The notes: generated from the sequence alone by a model not told the origin. 10,258 bases of DNA from Patescibacteria group bacterium (GCA_023380415.1 JAMCRC010000017.1:1-10258); one strand, 5' to 3'. Positions 1 to 6,374 are shown, numbered from the stretch's first letter. Numbers and translations are program-made.

Positions 1-32
1 ACAATTATAGCACTTTGCAGGGATGGCCACCC
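1..32 (-). repeat. Left arm of a 32-bp perfect inverted repeat
   Basis: Positions 1-32 are the exact reverse complement of 903-934. Read on the minus strand, the arm carries the same extended -10 (TGCTATAAT) as the mraZ promoter and points out of the window to the left. The arm may continue beyond the window, so 32 bp is a minimum length. That it starts exactly at base 1 suggests the window may begin at a contig end. Confidence 0.85.
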
Positions 33-79
33 TTCCTACCAGCCACTTTTATCCAAAAAAACTAAGGGAGGAGGTAGTC

Positions 80-625
80 ATGTATTATCTGACGCGCAAC
101 AGCTTAACGGCTTCGACGCTGTCGTCGCTCTTGGTCCTTTGTTTCTGGGGGATAATAGGCAAATTGCCCCCCGATCCGGCGGCGCACAAGTTCTTGGCGG
201 ACGTCATTATCAGTTTCTGTTTGCCGATGATATGGACCACTCTCATAAAGTATGCGAGCACCCATGACGGTCCGGACGTGGATATGGAGAACGAACCGCT
301 CTTTAAATGGGCGATACGGTCTTCGATCTGGGCGCTCATTCTCGGCTTCTTCACCGGAGCGGCGGCCGTCGTGATCGGAGCGATCTCGGCTTCCTGGATC
401 GCCCTGGCTTCGGTCGCCTTGTTCTTATGGTTCGTATTCGGCGGAACGAAAAGAACGGTTCAGAACAACTGCGTTTTCGCCGGCACCATGATCATGACCG
501 AGATATCCCTTTCGGGTTTTTACGTGCTGACCAGCATGGTGTTCGGCCTGGCGTCTCTTGTAGCCGGCATTATCACGATGAGCATGATGATCTACCAAAA
601 GGACCACCATCCGACCACTCAATAA
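80..625 (+). CDS. Polytopic membrane protein of unknown function (181 aa)
   Basis: I do not recognise this family. The protein is strongly hydrophobic, with about five or six membrane segments at residues ~11-29, 40-57, 78-102, 104-122, 131-150 and 152-171. An acidic loop (HDGPDVDMENE, 62-72) lies between the second and third. The third segment is rich in small residues (GFFTGAAAVVIGA). I chose the ATG at 80 because a strong Shine-Dalgarno run (AAGGGAGGAGGT, 64-75) lies just upstream. The frame is open back to an ATG at 23, but that start has no ribosome site and would add a non-hydrophobic tail overlapping an inverted repeat. The stop codon lies inside the first bases of the repeat at 620-726, so the repeat sets the present C-terminus. 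A terminator follows at 732-770, making this a separate transcription unit from the mraZ operon. It could be a small transporter or integrase-type membrane protein, but nothing seen decides this. Confidence 0.75.
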   Translation: MYYLTRNSLTASTLSSLLVLCFWGIIGKLPPDPAAHKFLADVIISFCLPMIWTTLIKYASTHDGPDVDMENEPLFKWAIRSSIWALILGFFTGAAAVVIGAISASWIALASVALFLWFVFGGTKRTVQNNCVFAGTMIMTEISLSGFYVLTSMVFGLASLVAGIITMSMMIYQKDHHPTTQ

Positions 626-726
626 AGGGTATTCCCCGCGGGGTATTGAACCCTTTCGTTGCCTCGCTGGCTCGGACATCCAAACCGCGGTTCGAATATC
701 TCTCGCTGCGCTCGGCAATAAACGGC
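620..726 (+). repeat. Palindromic intergenic repeat, copy 1 (short form)
   Basis: This copy runs from CAATAAAGGGTATTC to CTCGGCAATAAACGGCC and matches the reverse complement of 9766-9932 with only a few substitutions. It lacks a 56-bp internal segment present in copy 2. The first part is a palindrome: AAAGGGT and ACCCTTT enclose CCCCGCGGGG. The second part holds another imperfect palindrome around AACCGCGGTT. Short frames through it read as shadow peptides (FNTPRGI, SLARTSK); I take these as by-products of the repeat, not genes. Confidence 0.85.
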
Positions 727-731
727 CCTTG

Positions 732-770
732 AGCCCCTGACGTTATCGCAACGTTAGGGGCTATTTTTAT
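732..770 (+). terminator. Rho-independent terminator
   Basis: The arms are 732-744 (AGCCCCTGACGTT) and 750-762 (AACGTTAGGGGCT). They form a 13-bp stem with one G-U pair and a 5-nt loop, followed by ATTTTTAT. It ends transcription of the membrane protein gene and separates it from the mraZ control region. Confidence 0.9.
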
Positions 771-822
771 AGCCGAAGTGGCAAAATGCGCGCGTCCAAA
801 ATTGTTCGGTGGGAAATGCAAG

Positions 823-831
823 TGTGGATAA
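823..831 (-). promoter_or_regulatory. Exact DnaA-box consensus
   Basis: TGTGGATAA reads TTATCCACA on the minus strand, the classical DnaA box. Near matches with one difference lie at 952-960 (AGTGGATAA), 964-972 and 983-991 (both TGGGGATAA). The near matches overlap the MraZ-type repeats, so they may belong to those instead. No DnaA gene or AT-rich unwinding element is visible, so I do not call an origin. The rest of 771-1006 outside the listed sites holds no convincing gene. Confidence 0.4.
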
Positions 832-902
832 CTTTAAGGCGGTCGAGCGGTAAACAGGCAGAAAAGAACGGCCCTCATCGATGTGCTCGTCCCAACCGGA
901 CG

Positions 903-934
903 GGGTGGCCATCCCTGCAAAGTGCTATAATTGT
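903..934 (+). repeat. Right arm of the 32-bp inverted repeat, upstream of mraZ
   Basis: This is the exact reverse complement of 1-32; the match stops at 902 (G where A is needed). It contains the putative mraZ extended -10. The two arms bracket about 870 bp holding the membrane protein gene, one palindromic repeat and a terminator. No transposase lies between them, so this is not an ordinary insertion sequence. Confidence 0.85.
923..931 (+). promoter_or_regulatory. Extended -10 promoter for the mraZ operon
   Basis: TGCTATAAT is a full extended -10 (TGn plus TATAAT at 926-931). The expected -35 position has no good TTGACA match, which an extended -10 can tolerate. Predicted transcription starts near 938, giving a leader of roughly 70 nt to the mraZ ATG that contains the MraZ-type repeats. 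Confidence 0.7.
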
Positions 935-942
935 GTATGTAA

Positions 943-986
943 GTGGGGAAGAGTGGATAACTCTGGGGATAAACCACGAATCTGGG
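943..986 (+). promoter_or_regulatory. MraZ operator repeats upstream of mraZ
   Basis: Three pentamers lie exactly 10 bp apart: GTGGG (943-947), GTGGA (953-957) and CTGGG (963-967), each separated by 5 bp. A fourth, out of phase, is CTGGG at 982-986. In E. coli MraZ binds direct GTGGG repeats with 5-nt spacers in front of its own operon, and this arrangement copies that. The sites lie between the -10 and the start codon, consistent with autoregulation of mraZ and the genes behind it. Confidence 0.75.
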
Positions 987-1006
987 GATAAGTCCAAAAA
1001 ACCGCG

Positions 1007-1438
1007 ATGATACTGGGCGAATTCAAACATAGCGTAGATACCAAAGGTCGGCTGGCCCTCCCGGCCAAATTCCGGGAGAAATTCCAGGCCGGGGCCATCA
1101 TCACCCGGGGACTCGACAGATGCCTTTTCGTCTTCGGCCTGAACGAGTGGGAAGATCTCGTTAAGAAGCTCACCGCCCTGCCTCTCGCCCAAGCGAATTC
1201 CCGCGCCTTCGTACGTCTGATGCTCGCCGGGGCGAGCGATGTGAAGCTCGACGGGCAGGGAAGAATACTGGTTCCGGATTATCTGCGGCAGTACGCCGGA
1301 CTTTCAAAACAAGCGGTCATCACCGGCCTCTACAACCGAATGGAGATCTGGGACGATGCGGAATGGCAGACCTACAAGCAAAGGACCGAATCTGCTTCGG
1401 ACGAGATCGCCGAAAAATTGGGAGAGCTCGGAATCTGA
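1007..1438 (+). CDS. mraZ: MraZ, transcriptional regulator of the dcw cluster
   Basis: This 143-aa protein has the normal length and the two tandem SpoVT/AbrB-like MraZ domains. The first carries DTKGRLALP (residues 11-19) with R23; the second carries DGQGRILVP (82-90) with R94. These are the two DxxGRxxxPxxxR motifs that define the family and contact DNA. MraZ is a ring-forming DNA-binding protein that controls its own division/cell-wall operon, and matching GTGGG-type repeats lie just upstream. The ATG at 1007 begins the canonical MILGEF(K/E)HSVD N-terminus but has no clear Shine-Dalgarno sequence. The gene ends 4 bp before rsmH, so the two are co-transcribed. Identification is secure. Confidence 0.96.
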   Translation: MILGEFKHSVDTKGRLALPAKFREKFQAGAIITRGLDRCLFVFGLNEWEDLVKKLTALPLAQANSRAFVRLMLAGASDVKLDGQGRILVPDYLRQYAGLSKQAVITGLYNRMEIWDDAEWQTYKQRTESASDEIAEKLGELGI

Positions 1439-1442
1439 TCCC

Positions 1443-2327
1443 ATGACCCACGTACCGGTTCTTTTAAAGGAAGTCATCAAGGTCTTGGACCCGAAGCCGG
1501 GAGAATTCTTCGTCGATGGAACTCTGGGAGCCGGCGGCCATGCCCGGGCGATCATCGAGCGGACCAAGGGGCGAGGCCTCTTTCTCGGCATCGACTGGGA
1601 CGAAAAGGCCTTGGAGGCCTTCAGGCCGGAGGTCGCGAGCCGGGGGAACGTCATCCTGGCCCACGGCAACTATGCCGAGATACCGGAACTTCTAAAGAAA
1701 CTCCAAACTCCTAAGATAGACGGCCTCGTTCTAGATCTCGGCCTGTCGTCCGACCAGCTCGAAAGCTCCGGTCGCGGATTCAGCTTCATGCGGAACGAGC
1801 CGCTCGATATGCGCTACAACCGCAATGAAGAGGAAAGGCCGACCGCCGCTCAAGTGGTGAACAGCTTCAGCGAGGAGGCCCTAACGGACATCATCTTCAA
1901 ATACGGCGAGGAAAAGTTCGCCCGCCGGATCGCGAAGAAGATCGTCGAAAGGCGCCGCGAAACGCGGATCATGACGACCGAAGAGCTCGTACGGGTCATC
2001 GAAAGCGCCGTCCCAGGCCGCGGCAAAGAGAGGATCCATCCGGCTACCCGCGCCTTCCAGGCCCTGAGGATCTACGTGAACGGCGAACTTCAAAACCTGG
2101 AATCCATCCTCAAATCCCTGCCCGACGTCATGGAAGAGGGGGGACGGGCGACCGTCATTTCGTTCCACTCCCTGGAGGATCGTTTGGTGAAGAACGCCTT
2201 TCGCGAACTGGTGCTCGCCAAAAAGGCCGACCTTATCAATAAAAAACCCATCTCGCCGGGGCCGCCGGAGATCCGGGGGAATCCCCGCAGCCGTTCCGCC
2301 AAGCTCCGCGCCATAAGATTTAAATAG
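1443..2327 (+). CDS. rsmH: RsmH (MraW), 16S rRNA (cytosine-1402-N4) methyltransferase
   Basis: This SAM-dependent enzyme N4-methylates C1402 of 16S rRNA in the ribosomal P site. The 294-aa product has all family signatures: MTHVPVLLKEV at the N-terminus, the SAM-binding loop DGTLGAGGHA (25-34), the acidic residue in GIDWD (49-53), DLGLSSDQL (98-106), HPATRAFQALRI (199-210), FHSLEDR (241-247) and the C-terminal NPRSRSAKLR (280-289). The start is the ATG at 1443, where MTHVPVLL aligns with the family. The frame is open further upstream, but that part overlaps mraZ and is not conserved-looking. There is no obvious ribosome site, so translation is probably coupled to mraZ, whose stop is 4 bp away. 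Second gene of the operon, as in most bacteria. Confidence 0.97.
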   Translation: MTHVPVLLKEVIKVLDPKPGEFFVDGTLGAGGHARAIIERTKGRGLFLGIDWDEKALEAFRPEVASRGNVILAHGNYAEIPELLKKLQTPKIDGLVLDLGLSSDQLESSGRGFSFMRNEPLDMRYNRNEEERPTAAQVVNSFSEEALTDIIFKYGEEKFARRIAKKIVERRRETRIMTTEELVRVIESAVPGRGKERIHPATRAFQALRIYVNGELQNLESILKSLPDVMEEGGRATVISFHSLEDRLVKNAFRELVLAKKADLINKKPISPGPPEIRGNPRSRSAKLRAIRFK

Positions 2328-2340
2328 ACCGAAAAATAAA

Positions 2341-2652
2341 ATGACCATCTTCAAACCAAATTTCCATAAGACCTTCGTAAAATTCTTCGCGCTGCTCTTC
2401 ATGACGCTTCTCGTCGGTGGCGTTTTCTACGTCATCGAGTATAATTCACTGGTCAACGCTCGTTATCAGGTGAACGCTTTGAAATCTCAGATCGCCTCCG
2501 AAGAAACGTCCCAAACTGCGCTGCAAAGCCAGCTCTACCGGGCGACCGACCCGGTGAAACTCGAGGCGCTGGCCTCCCAATATTCGCTCACCCTTGATAA
2601 CCGACCGCAATACCTGCAAGGAACTCAATGGGTGTCAGATTCATCACTCTAA
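2341..2652 (+). CDS. ftsL: FtsL/DivIC-like bitopic cell division protein
   Basis: The 103-aa product has a short basic cytoplasmic N-terminus, one membrane segment at ~13-32 (FVKFFALLFMTLLVGGVFYVI), a heptad-like stretch at ~35-72, then a small domain ending VKLEALASQYSLTLDNRPQYL. This is the FtsL/DivIC architecture: a single-pass protein whose periplasmic coiled coil pairs with FtsB/DivIC to activate FtsWI at the septum. Sequence conservation in this family is poor, so the name rests on topology, length and position between rsmH and ftsI, where ftsL normally lies. The gene starts 13 bp after rsmH and its last 25 bp overlap ftsI, implying translational coupling. No strong ribosome site is visible before the ATG. 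A generic septum-formation initiator protein is the alternative. Confidence 0.72.
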   Translation: MTIFKPNFHKTFVKFFALLFMTLLVGGVFYVIEYNSLVNARYQVNALKSQIASEETSQTALQSQLYRATDPVKLEALASQYSLTLDNRPQYLQGTQWVSDSSL

Positions 2653-4274
2653 CCTCCATCTTCGGGATCGCTTTCGCGGTCCTCGGTTTTAATCTTTTCC
2701 ACCTGCAGGTCCAAAAAGGACCCTATTACCTCGCCCGCGCCGATGCCCGAGACCAGGCCCTGGCCCAGGCCACGCTTACCCGGGGCGAAATATCGATCAC
2801 CGACCAGAGCGGCGACCAGATCGTCGCCGCCATGGACAAGGCCTATCCGGTGATCTACGCCGTCCCTCAGGAGATAACGGACCCCTCGTCGACGGCGGCG
2901 GTCCTGGCGCCGGTGATCGGCTGGCAGCCGGCCGCCTTGGCCCAGGCCATTTCCAATCCGAAAAGCCTTTTCCGCATGCTCGTCGAGAAAGCGTCGTCGA
3001 GCACTTTGGCCGGCGTGGAAGACCTGAACCTGAAAGGCGTCTATACCGACGAAAAGAACTACCGCTATTATCCTTTCGGGGATTTCGCCTCGCACGTCAT
3101 AGGTTTCGTCGGCCTCACTTCCTCGACGACCCAGCCCGTCGGCCTTTACGGCCTGGAAAAGTACTATCAGCAGGACCTCGCGGCGGGCGATAACGTCCAG
3201 ACGACCATCGACCGGACGCTCCAGGCCCAATCCGAGGCGATGCTCGAAAACCTCGTCACCACGCACCAAGCCCAAAGCGGAACGGTCCTGATCGAGGATC
3301 CCAAGACCGGCGCGGTCCTCGCCTTCGCCAGCTATCCGTCTTTCGACCCCAACAGCTACGCGAGCACATCCGTCGCCCTTTTCACCAACCAGGGCACGCA
3401 ATATTTCTATGAACCGGGTTCGGTCTTCAAGCCGCTCACCATGGCCATCGGCATCAACGACGGGATACTCACCTCGAGCACGATGTACACCGACCCCGGC
3501 CACGTTATTCTGAACGGCCAGCGGATAGACAATTACAACCACCGCGCCTACGGGCCCGGTACGAGCATGACCGAGGTCTTGATGCACTCCATCAATACCG
3601 GTGCGGTCTGGGCCGAGCAGCAGATCGGGGACAAGCTTTTCAAACAAGGGGTCTTCGATTTCGGTTTTGGAGCGCCGACGGGCATCGACCTGCCGGGCGA
3701 GAGTCCGGGTCGCGTCGTTAACATCACCAGGCCGGACGCCCAAACCATCGATTTCGCCGAGACCGCCTTCGGACAGGGGATCGGCGTCACGCCGATCCAA
3801 ATGGCGAACGCTTACAGCGCCATCGCTAACGGAGGGCTCCTGATGCGGCCCTACTTGAACGCCGCTTTGGGGCCTAAGGTCGTCCGGCGGGTCATATCGA
3901 CATCGACGGCCGTCGATGTCCGCCAAATGATGATGGCCGCGGCGGAAGGCGGCGGCGTGGCCACCGTGCCTTCGTTCCACGTGGCCGGAAAGACCGGAAC
4001 GGCCCAGATACCGGACCTGGTGCACGGCGGTTACACCCAGAACTACATCGATACCTTCGCCGGCATGATCCCAGCCACCGATCCCAAACTGGTCATCCTC
4101 GTTGAAATGAACGACGCGCAGATAGACGGCGATCTCGCGGCCTTGAGCGTCGTGCCGGCCTGGCGCAAGCTCGCCGAGTTCGCGGTCAATTATTACAACC
4201 TCCAACCGGACAATCCTCAGAACGCCATCACGGAGCCGCCTCATGTCGGCAACTGGCAGCTCGATGGGCCGTAG
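2628..4274 (+). CDS. ftsI: FtsI-type class B penicillin-binding protein (peptidoglycan transpeptidase)
   Basis: This D,D-transpeptidase cross-links septal peptidoglycan from the outer face of the membrane. The 548-aa protein has an N-terminal membrane anchor (~5-26), the class B dimerisation region (RGEISITDQSG at 52-62; RYYPFGDFASHVIGFVG at 146-162) and a complete transpeptidase domain. The catalytic motifs are present: S265-V-F-K268 (active-site serine in YEPGSVFKPL), S321-I-N323 and K455-T-G457. No PASTA domain follows. The ATG at 2628 lies inside the end of ftsL with AAGGA about 7 bp upstream. The position after ftsL favours FtsI over the elongation enzyme PBP2. It ends 52 bp before murF. 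The 639-aa frame on the opposite strand is a shadow of this gene. Confidence 0.95.
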   Translation: MGVRFITLTSIFGIAFAVLGFNLFHLQVQKGPYYLARADARDQALAQATLTRGEISITDQSGDQIVAAMDKAYPVIYAVPQEITDPSSTAAVLAPVIGWQPAALAQAISNPKSLFRMLVEKASSSTLAGVEDLNLKGVYTDEKNYRYYPFGDFASHVIGFVGLTSSTTQPVGLYGLEKYYQQDLAAGDNVQTTIDRTLQAQSEAMLENLVTTHQAQSGTVLIEDPKTGAVLAFASYPSFDPNSYASTSVALFTNQGTQYFYEPGSVFKPLTMAIGINDGILTSSTMYTDPGHVILNGQRIDNYNHRAYGPGTSMTEVLMHSINTGAVWAEQQIGDKLFKQGVFDFGFGAPTGIDLPGESPGRVVNITRPDAQTIDFAETAFGQGIGVTPIQMANAYSAIANGGLLMRPYLNAALGPKVVRRVISTSTAVDVRQMMMAAAEGGGVATVPSFHVAGKTGTAQIPDLVHGGYTQNYIDTFAGMIPATDPKLVILVEMNDAQIDGDLAALSVVPAWRKLAEFAVNYYNLQPDNPQNAITEPPHVGNWQLDGP

Positions 4275-4306
4275 GTCCATCCGGCGCATAAAAATCCATT
4301 TTGGGT

Positions 4307-4312
4307 TAAAAT
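4307..4312 (+). promoter_or_regulatory. Possible internal -10 for murF
   Basis: TAAAAT lies 14 bp upstream of the murF ATG, inside the only sizeable gap (52 bp) of the cluster. No good -35 is seen at the right distance. If used, transcription would start about 8 nt before the ATG, giving a nearly leaderless mRNA like those of two other genes here. Weak evidence. Confidence 0.3.
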
Positions 4313-4326
4313 GAAGTTCTAATGGA

Positions 4327-5631
4327 ATGAAAGAAAAGATACTGAAAATAATCTCCTGGAAACTGCGCCTGCTTGCCCGGCTGACCATCGCTAAATACAA
4401 GCCGGCCATCGTCGGCGTGACCGGCAATGTCGGCAAGACATCGGCTAAGCTCGCCATTGCCGCCGTTCTTGGCAGCGACAGGAAGACGCGGGCCTCGGCC
4501 AAGAACTTCAACAACGAGCTCGGCTTGCCGCTCAACATCATCGGCGACTTCGATTCGACCGAAGGCATCGGCGTTTGGTTCCGCGCCGTCTGGATTGGCG
4601 TGAAGAACCTGATCCTGACCGCCGATTATCCGGAGGTCCTCGTTCTCGAATACGGCGTAGACCGGCCGGGCGACATGAACTACCTCCTCTCGATCGCGAA
4701 ACCCCAGATCGGCGCCGTCACGGCGGTCGGCCGGATACCGGTCCACGTCGAGTTCTTTTCCGGACCGGAAGGAGTAGCCAAGGAAAAATCCAAACTGGTA
4801 AGCTTCCTTCCGGCGACCGGCTTCGCCATTCTGAACGCCGACGACCCACTGGTCTCGAAAATGACCGAACAGACCAGGGCGCATGTCATCACCTTCGGTT
4901 TTTCGCCCAAGGCCGACCTGCGTCTCACTAATTTCAAAAACCGCTTCAATAACGAAACCGGCGAAGCCGGCATCGCTTTCAAGCTGAACTATGGCGGAGC
5001 ATCCGTCCCGGTCCGCATCGATGGCGTCTTCGGGAAAACGGCCGCCTACGCCTCGGCCGTCGCCGCCGCTGCCGGACTGGTATTCGGCATGAATCTGGTA
5101 AAGATCTCCGAATCTCTGGGACATTACGCCGGGCCGGCCGGCCGCCTCCGGGCCATACCGGGGATCCACGACTCAATGCTCATCGACGACACTTATAACG
5201 CATCGCCTCACGCTACGGCAGAGGCCGCTCTAACGCTCAAAGGCCTTCCGGCCAAACGGCGCATCGCGGTCTTGGGCGACATGCTCGAACTGGGGAAATA
5301 CACCATGGAGGCCCATCAAGAAATAGGCCGGTTGGCCGCCAAGTCCGCCGATCTGCTCGTGACCGTCGGCACTCGCGCCAAATTCATCGCCGAAGCGGCC
5401 GGCAAAGCGAAAATGCCGAAGAAAGACATCGTGAGCTACGAATCGGTCGCCGAAGCGGCGGCCTATCTTTCGAGTATGGTCAAAAAAGGGGACTTGGTGC
5501 TCTTGAAGGGCTCTCAAGGGGTCAGAATGGAAAAGGTGGTCAAGGCATTGATGGCCGAACCTCTGAAGGCCAAGGAACTTTTGGTCCGACAATCGCCTGT
5601 TTGGCTTGCGAAACCAGGACTGTACGAATGA
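4327..5631 (+). CDS. murF: MurF-type Mur ligase lacking the N-terminal UDP-substrate domain
   Basis: MurF ligates D-Ala-D-Ala to UDP-MurNAc-tripeptide using ATP, the last cytoplasmic step of the pentapeptide precursor. The 434-aa product has the ATP loop GVTGNVGKTS (30-39), NFNNELGLPL (60-69), NADDP (170-174), the MurF signature DDTYNASP (287-294) and the C-terminal KGSQGVRMEKV (394-404). DTYNASP separates it from MurE. The P-loop is only 30 residues from the start, whereas in E. coli MurF it lies near residue 107, so the small N-terminal UDP-MurNAc-tripeptide domain is absent. In its place is a short basic amphipathic stretch (KIISWKLRLLARLTIAKYK). The ATG at 4327 is the only sensible start: one at 4322 meets a stop after two codons. 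Codon use matches its neighbours. A bidirectional terminator follows directly. A related Mur-ligase-like enzyme with another substrate cannot be excluded. Confidence 0.88.
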   Translation: MKEKILKIISWKLRLLARLTIAKYKPAIVGVTGNVGKTSAKLAIAAVLGSDRKTRASAKNFNNELGLPLNIIGDFDSTEGIGVWFRAVWIGVKNLILTADYPEVLVLEYGVDRPGDMNYLLSIAKPQIGAVTAVGRIPVHVEFFSGPEGVAKEKSKLVSFLPATGFAILNADDPLVSKMTEQTRAHVITFGFSPKADLRLTNFKNRFNNETGEAGIAFKLNYGGASVPVRIDGVFGKTAAYASAVAAAAGLVFGMNLVKISESLGHYAGPAGRLRAIPGIHDSMLIDDTYNASPHATAEAALTLKGLPAKRRIAVLGDMLELGKYTMEAHQEIGRLAAKSADLLVTVGTRAKFIAEAAGKAKMPKKDIVSYESVAEAAAYLSSMVKKGDLVLLKGSQGVRMEKVVKALMAEPLKAKELLVRQSPVWLAKPGLYE

Positions 5632-5635
5632 ATCC

Positions 5636-5665
5636 AAAAACACCCGGCCTAAACCGGGTGTTTTT
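5636..5665. terminator. Bidirectional terminator between murF and tRNA-Glu
   Basis: CACCCGG (5641-5647) and CCGGGTG (5654-5660) form a stem with a 6-nt loop. It is flanked by AAAAA on the left and TTTTT on the right, so the hairpin works in both directions. It ends the dcw operon on the plus strand and the tRNA on the minus strand. Confidence 0.92.
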
Positions 5666-5670
5666 GCTTG

Positions 5671-5742
5671 TAGCCCCAAGGGGAGTCGAACCCCTGTTTA
5701 CGCCGTGAGAGGGCGCCGTCCTAGCCACTAGACGATAGGGCC
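5671..5742 (-). tRNA. tRNA-Glu (anticodon CUC)
   Basis: On the minus strand a full cloverleaf can be drawn over 72 nt. The acceptor arm GGCCCTA pairs with TGGGGCT, with G-U pairs at 1:72 and 6:67. The D arm GTC...GAC, anticodon stem GCGCC/GGCGT with loop CTCTCAC (anticodon CUC), and T arm AGGGG-TTCGACT-CCCCT are all present. The sequence resembles bacterial tRNA-Glu. CCA is not encoded; the discriminator is A. The G1-U72 wobble at the acceptor end is unusual. Confidence 0.95.
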
Positions 5743-5753
5743 TTACAAAACCT

Positions 5754-5782
5754 AGATTACCTATTCCTGGAAATTTAGTAAA
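5754..5782 (-). promoter_or_regulatory. Promoter for tRNA-Glu
   Basis: On the minus strand TTTACT (5777-5782) and TAATCT (5754-5759) are separated by 17 bp, and a start near 5747 falls just before the mature 5' end at 5742. It lies back to back with the plus-strand promoter at 5786-5814. Confidence 0.55.
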
Positions 5783-5785
5783 GGA

Positions 5786-5814
5786 TTAAAAATGGGATGC
5801 CGGAGTTGTATAAT
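5786..5814 (+). promoter_or_regulatory. Promoter giving a leaderless mRNA for the 5821 gene
   Basis: TTAAAA (5786-5791), a 17-bp spacer and a perfect TATAAT (5809-5814). Transcription starting about 7 nt after the -10 would begin at or next to the A of the ATG at 5821. There is no Shine-Dalgarno sequence. Confidence 0.7.
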
Positions 5815-5820
5815 AGCTTT

Positions 5821-6321
5821 ATGAAAAAACTAATTTACATCCTGGTCGCTTTAGCCGTCATTGCGGCCATTTGGGAAATGTTCAACGCGACGAAGCCGGC
5901 CGTCGCACCGACCGCTTCGAACGCGGTCCCGACCTCGACATCGAACCCGGCGCCCATATCCGGTACGAACGTATCCTCCGGATTCTTCGGTGAAAGGACG
6001 AATCCCTCTCTCGGAACCTATCTCACCGACAACCAGGGCATGACGCTTTACACCTTCACCCACGATACGCCCGGCGTTTCGAACTGCACAAGCGCGTGTC
6101 TCGCGAAGTGGCCGCCCTACGGTCCCGGACTCAGCGCCACCGGCACGGCTCCGGTAAACCTTCCGATGCTTCCGGCGGGCGTCGATACCATCAAGGGGAA
6201 TGACGGCATGCTCCAGTTCACTTGGCAAGGACAGCCGCTCTACCATTATTTCGAGGACAAGGCCCCCGGCGACGTCCTTGGCCAAGGGGTCCTGAACTCC
6301 TGGTACGTGGTCAAGCAGTAA
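5821..6321 (+). CDS. Membrane-anchored Lipoprotein_15 (COG4315-type) repeat protein
   Basis: The 166-aa product has an N-terminal membrane segment (MKKLIYILVALAVIAAIWEMF) and then a low-complexity Ala/Pro/Ser/Thr linker (~25-55). Two copies of the 'secreted repeat of unknown function' (PF03640, Lipoprotein_15) follow: LGTYLTDNQGMTLYTFTHDTPG...CTSACLAKWPPY, then MLQFTWQGQPLYHYFEDKAPGDVLGQGVLNSWYVV. There is no lipobox cysteine, so it looks membrane-anchored rather than lipidated. Its two cysteines (CTSAC) may form a disulfide or bind a metal. The family's function is unknown. The ATG at 5821 sits directly after a TATAAT box; an in-frame ATG at 5797 would lie upstream of that -10 and is rejected. 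The gene ends at a hairpin shared with the convergent kinase gene. Confidence 0.87.
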   Translation: MKKLIYILVALAVIAAIWEMFNATKPAVAPTASNAVPTSTSNPAPISGTNVSSGFFGERTNPSLGTYLTDNQGMTLYTFTHDTPGVSNCTSACLAKWPPYGPGLSATGTAPVNLPMLPAGVDTIKGNDGMLQFTWQGQPLYHYFEDKAPGDVLGQGVLNSWYVVKQ

Positions 6322-6347
6322 GAGGCTTTCGGTGATGCGAATAAAAC

Positions 6348-6374
6348 AAGGTCGGGTTCAGCCCGACCTTTTTT
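6348..6374. terminator. Terminator shared by convergent genes, overlapping the kinase stop
   Basis: AAGGTCGGG (6348-6356) pairs with CCCGACCTT (6362-6370) around a 5-nt loop, followed by a T run (6369-6374). On the minus strand the trailing sequence is TTGTTTT, so weaker activity in that direction is plausible. The minus-strand kinase gene ends inside this hairpin: its stop codon (6358-6360) is in the loop. Confidence 0.85.

Noticed and set aside
23..79. Upstream start for the first membrane protein
   Set aside because: The ATG at 23 lacks a ribosome site and lies in the inverted repeat; the ATG at 80 has an excellent one.
686..700. GGTTCGAAT in repeat copy 1 as a tRNA T arm
   Set aside because: No acceptor, anticodon or D arm can be formed around it, and the second repeat copy reads GGTTCGGAT; it is part of the repeat palindrome.
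573..821. Minus-strand ORF reading FNTPRGIPFIEW, and similar ORFs at 307-732 and 9617-9850
   Set aside because: They are translations of the palindromic repeat; similar peptides arise from both copies because the DNA is repeated.
1..934. Insertion sequence bounded by the 32-bp inverted repeats
   Set aside because: No transposase or target duplication is seen; the repeat holds a promoter, and the edge position suggests a promoter duplication or assembly effect.
771..1006. Replication origin (oriC)
   Set aside because: Only one exact DnaA box, the near matches are explained by MraZ repeats, and there is no AT-rich unwinding region or dnaA/dnaN neighbour.
786..1010. A 74-aa plus-strand ORF upstream of mraZ
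   Set aside because: It runs through the promoter, MraZ repeats and DnaA-like boxes, has no ribosome site and shows no protein-like pattern.
2649..4568. A 639-aa open frame on the minus strand
   Set aside because: It lies exactly opposite ftsI and the start of murF, which carry full catalytic motifs; its Arg/Gly/Asp/Val-rich translation is typical of an antisense shadow in GC-rich DNA.
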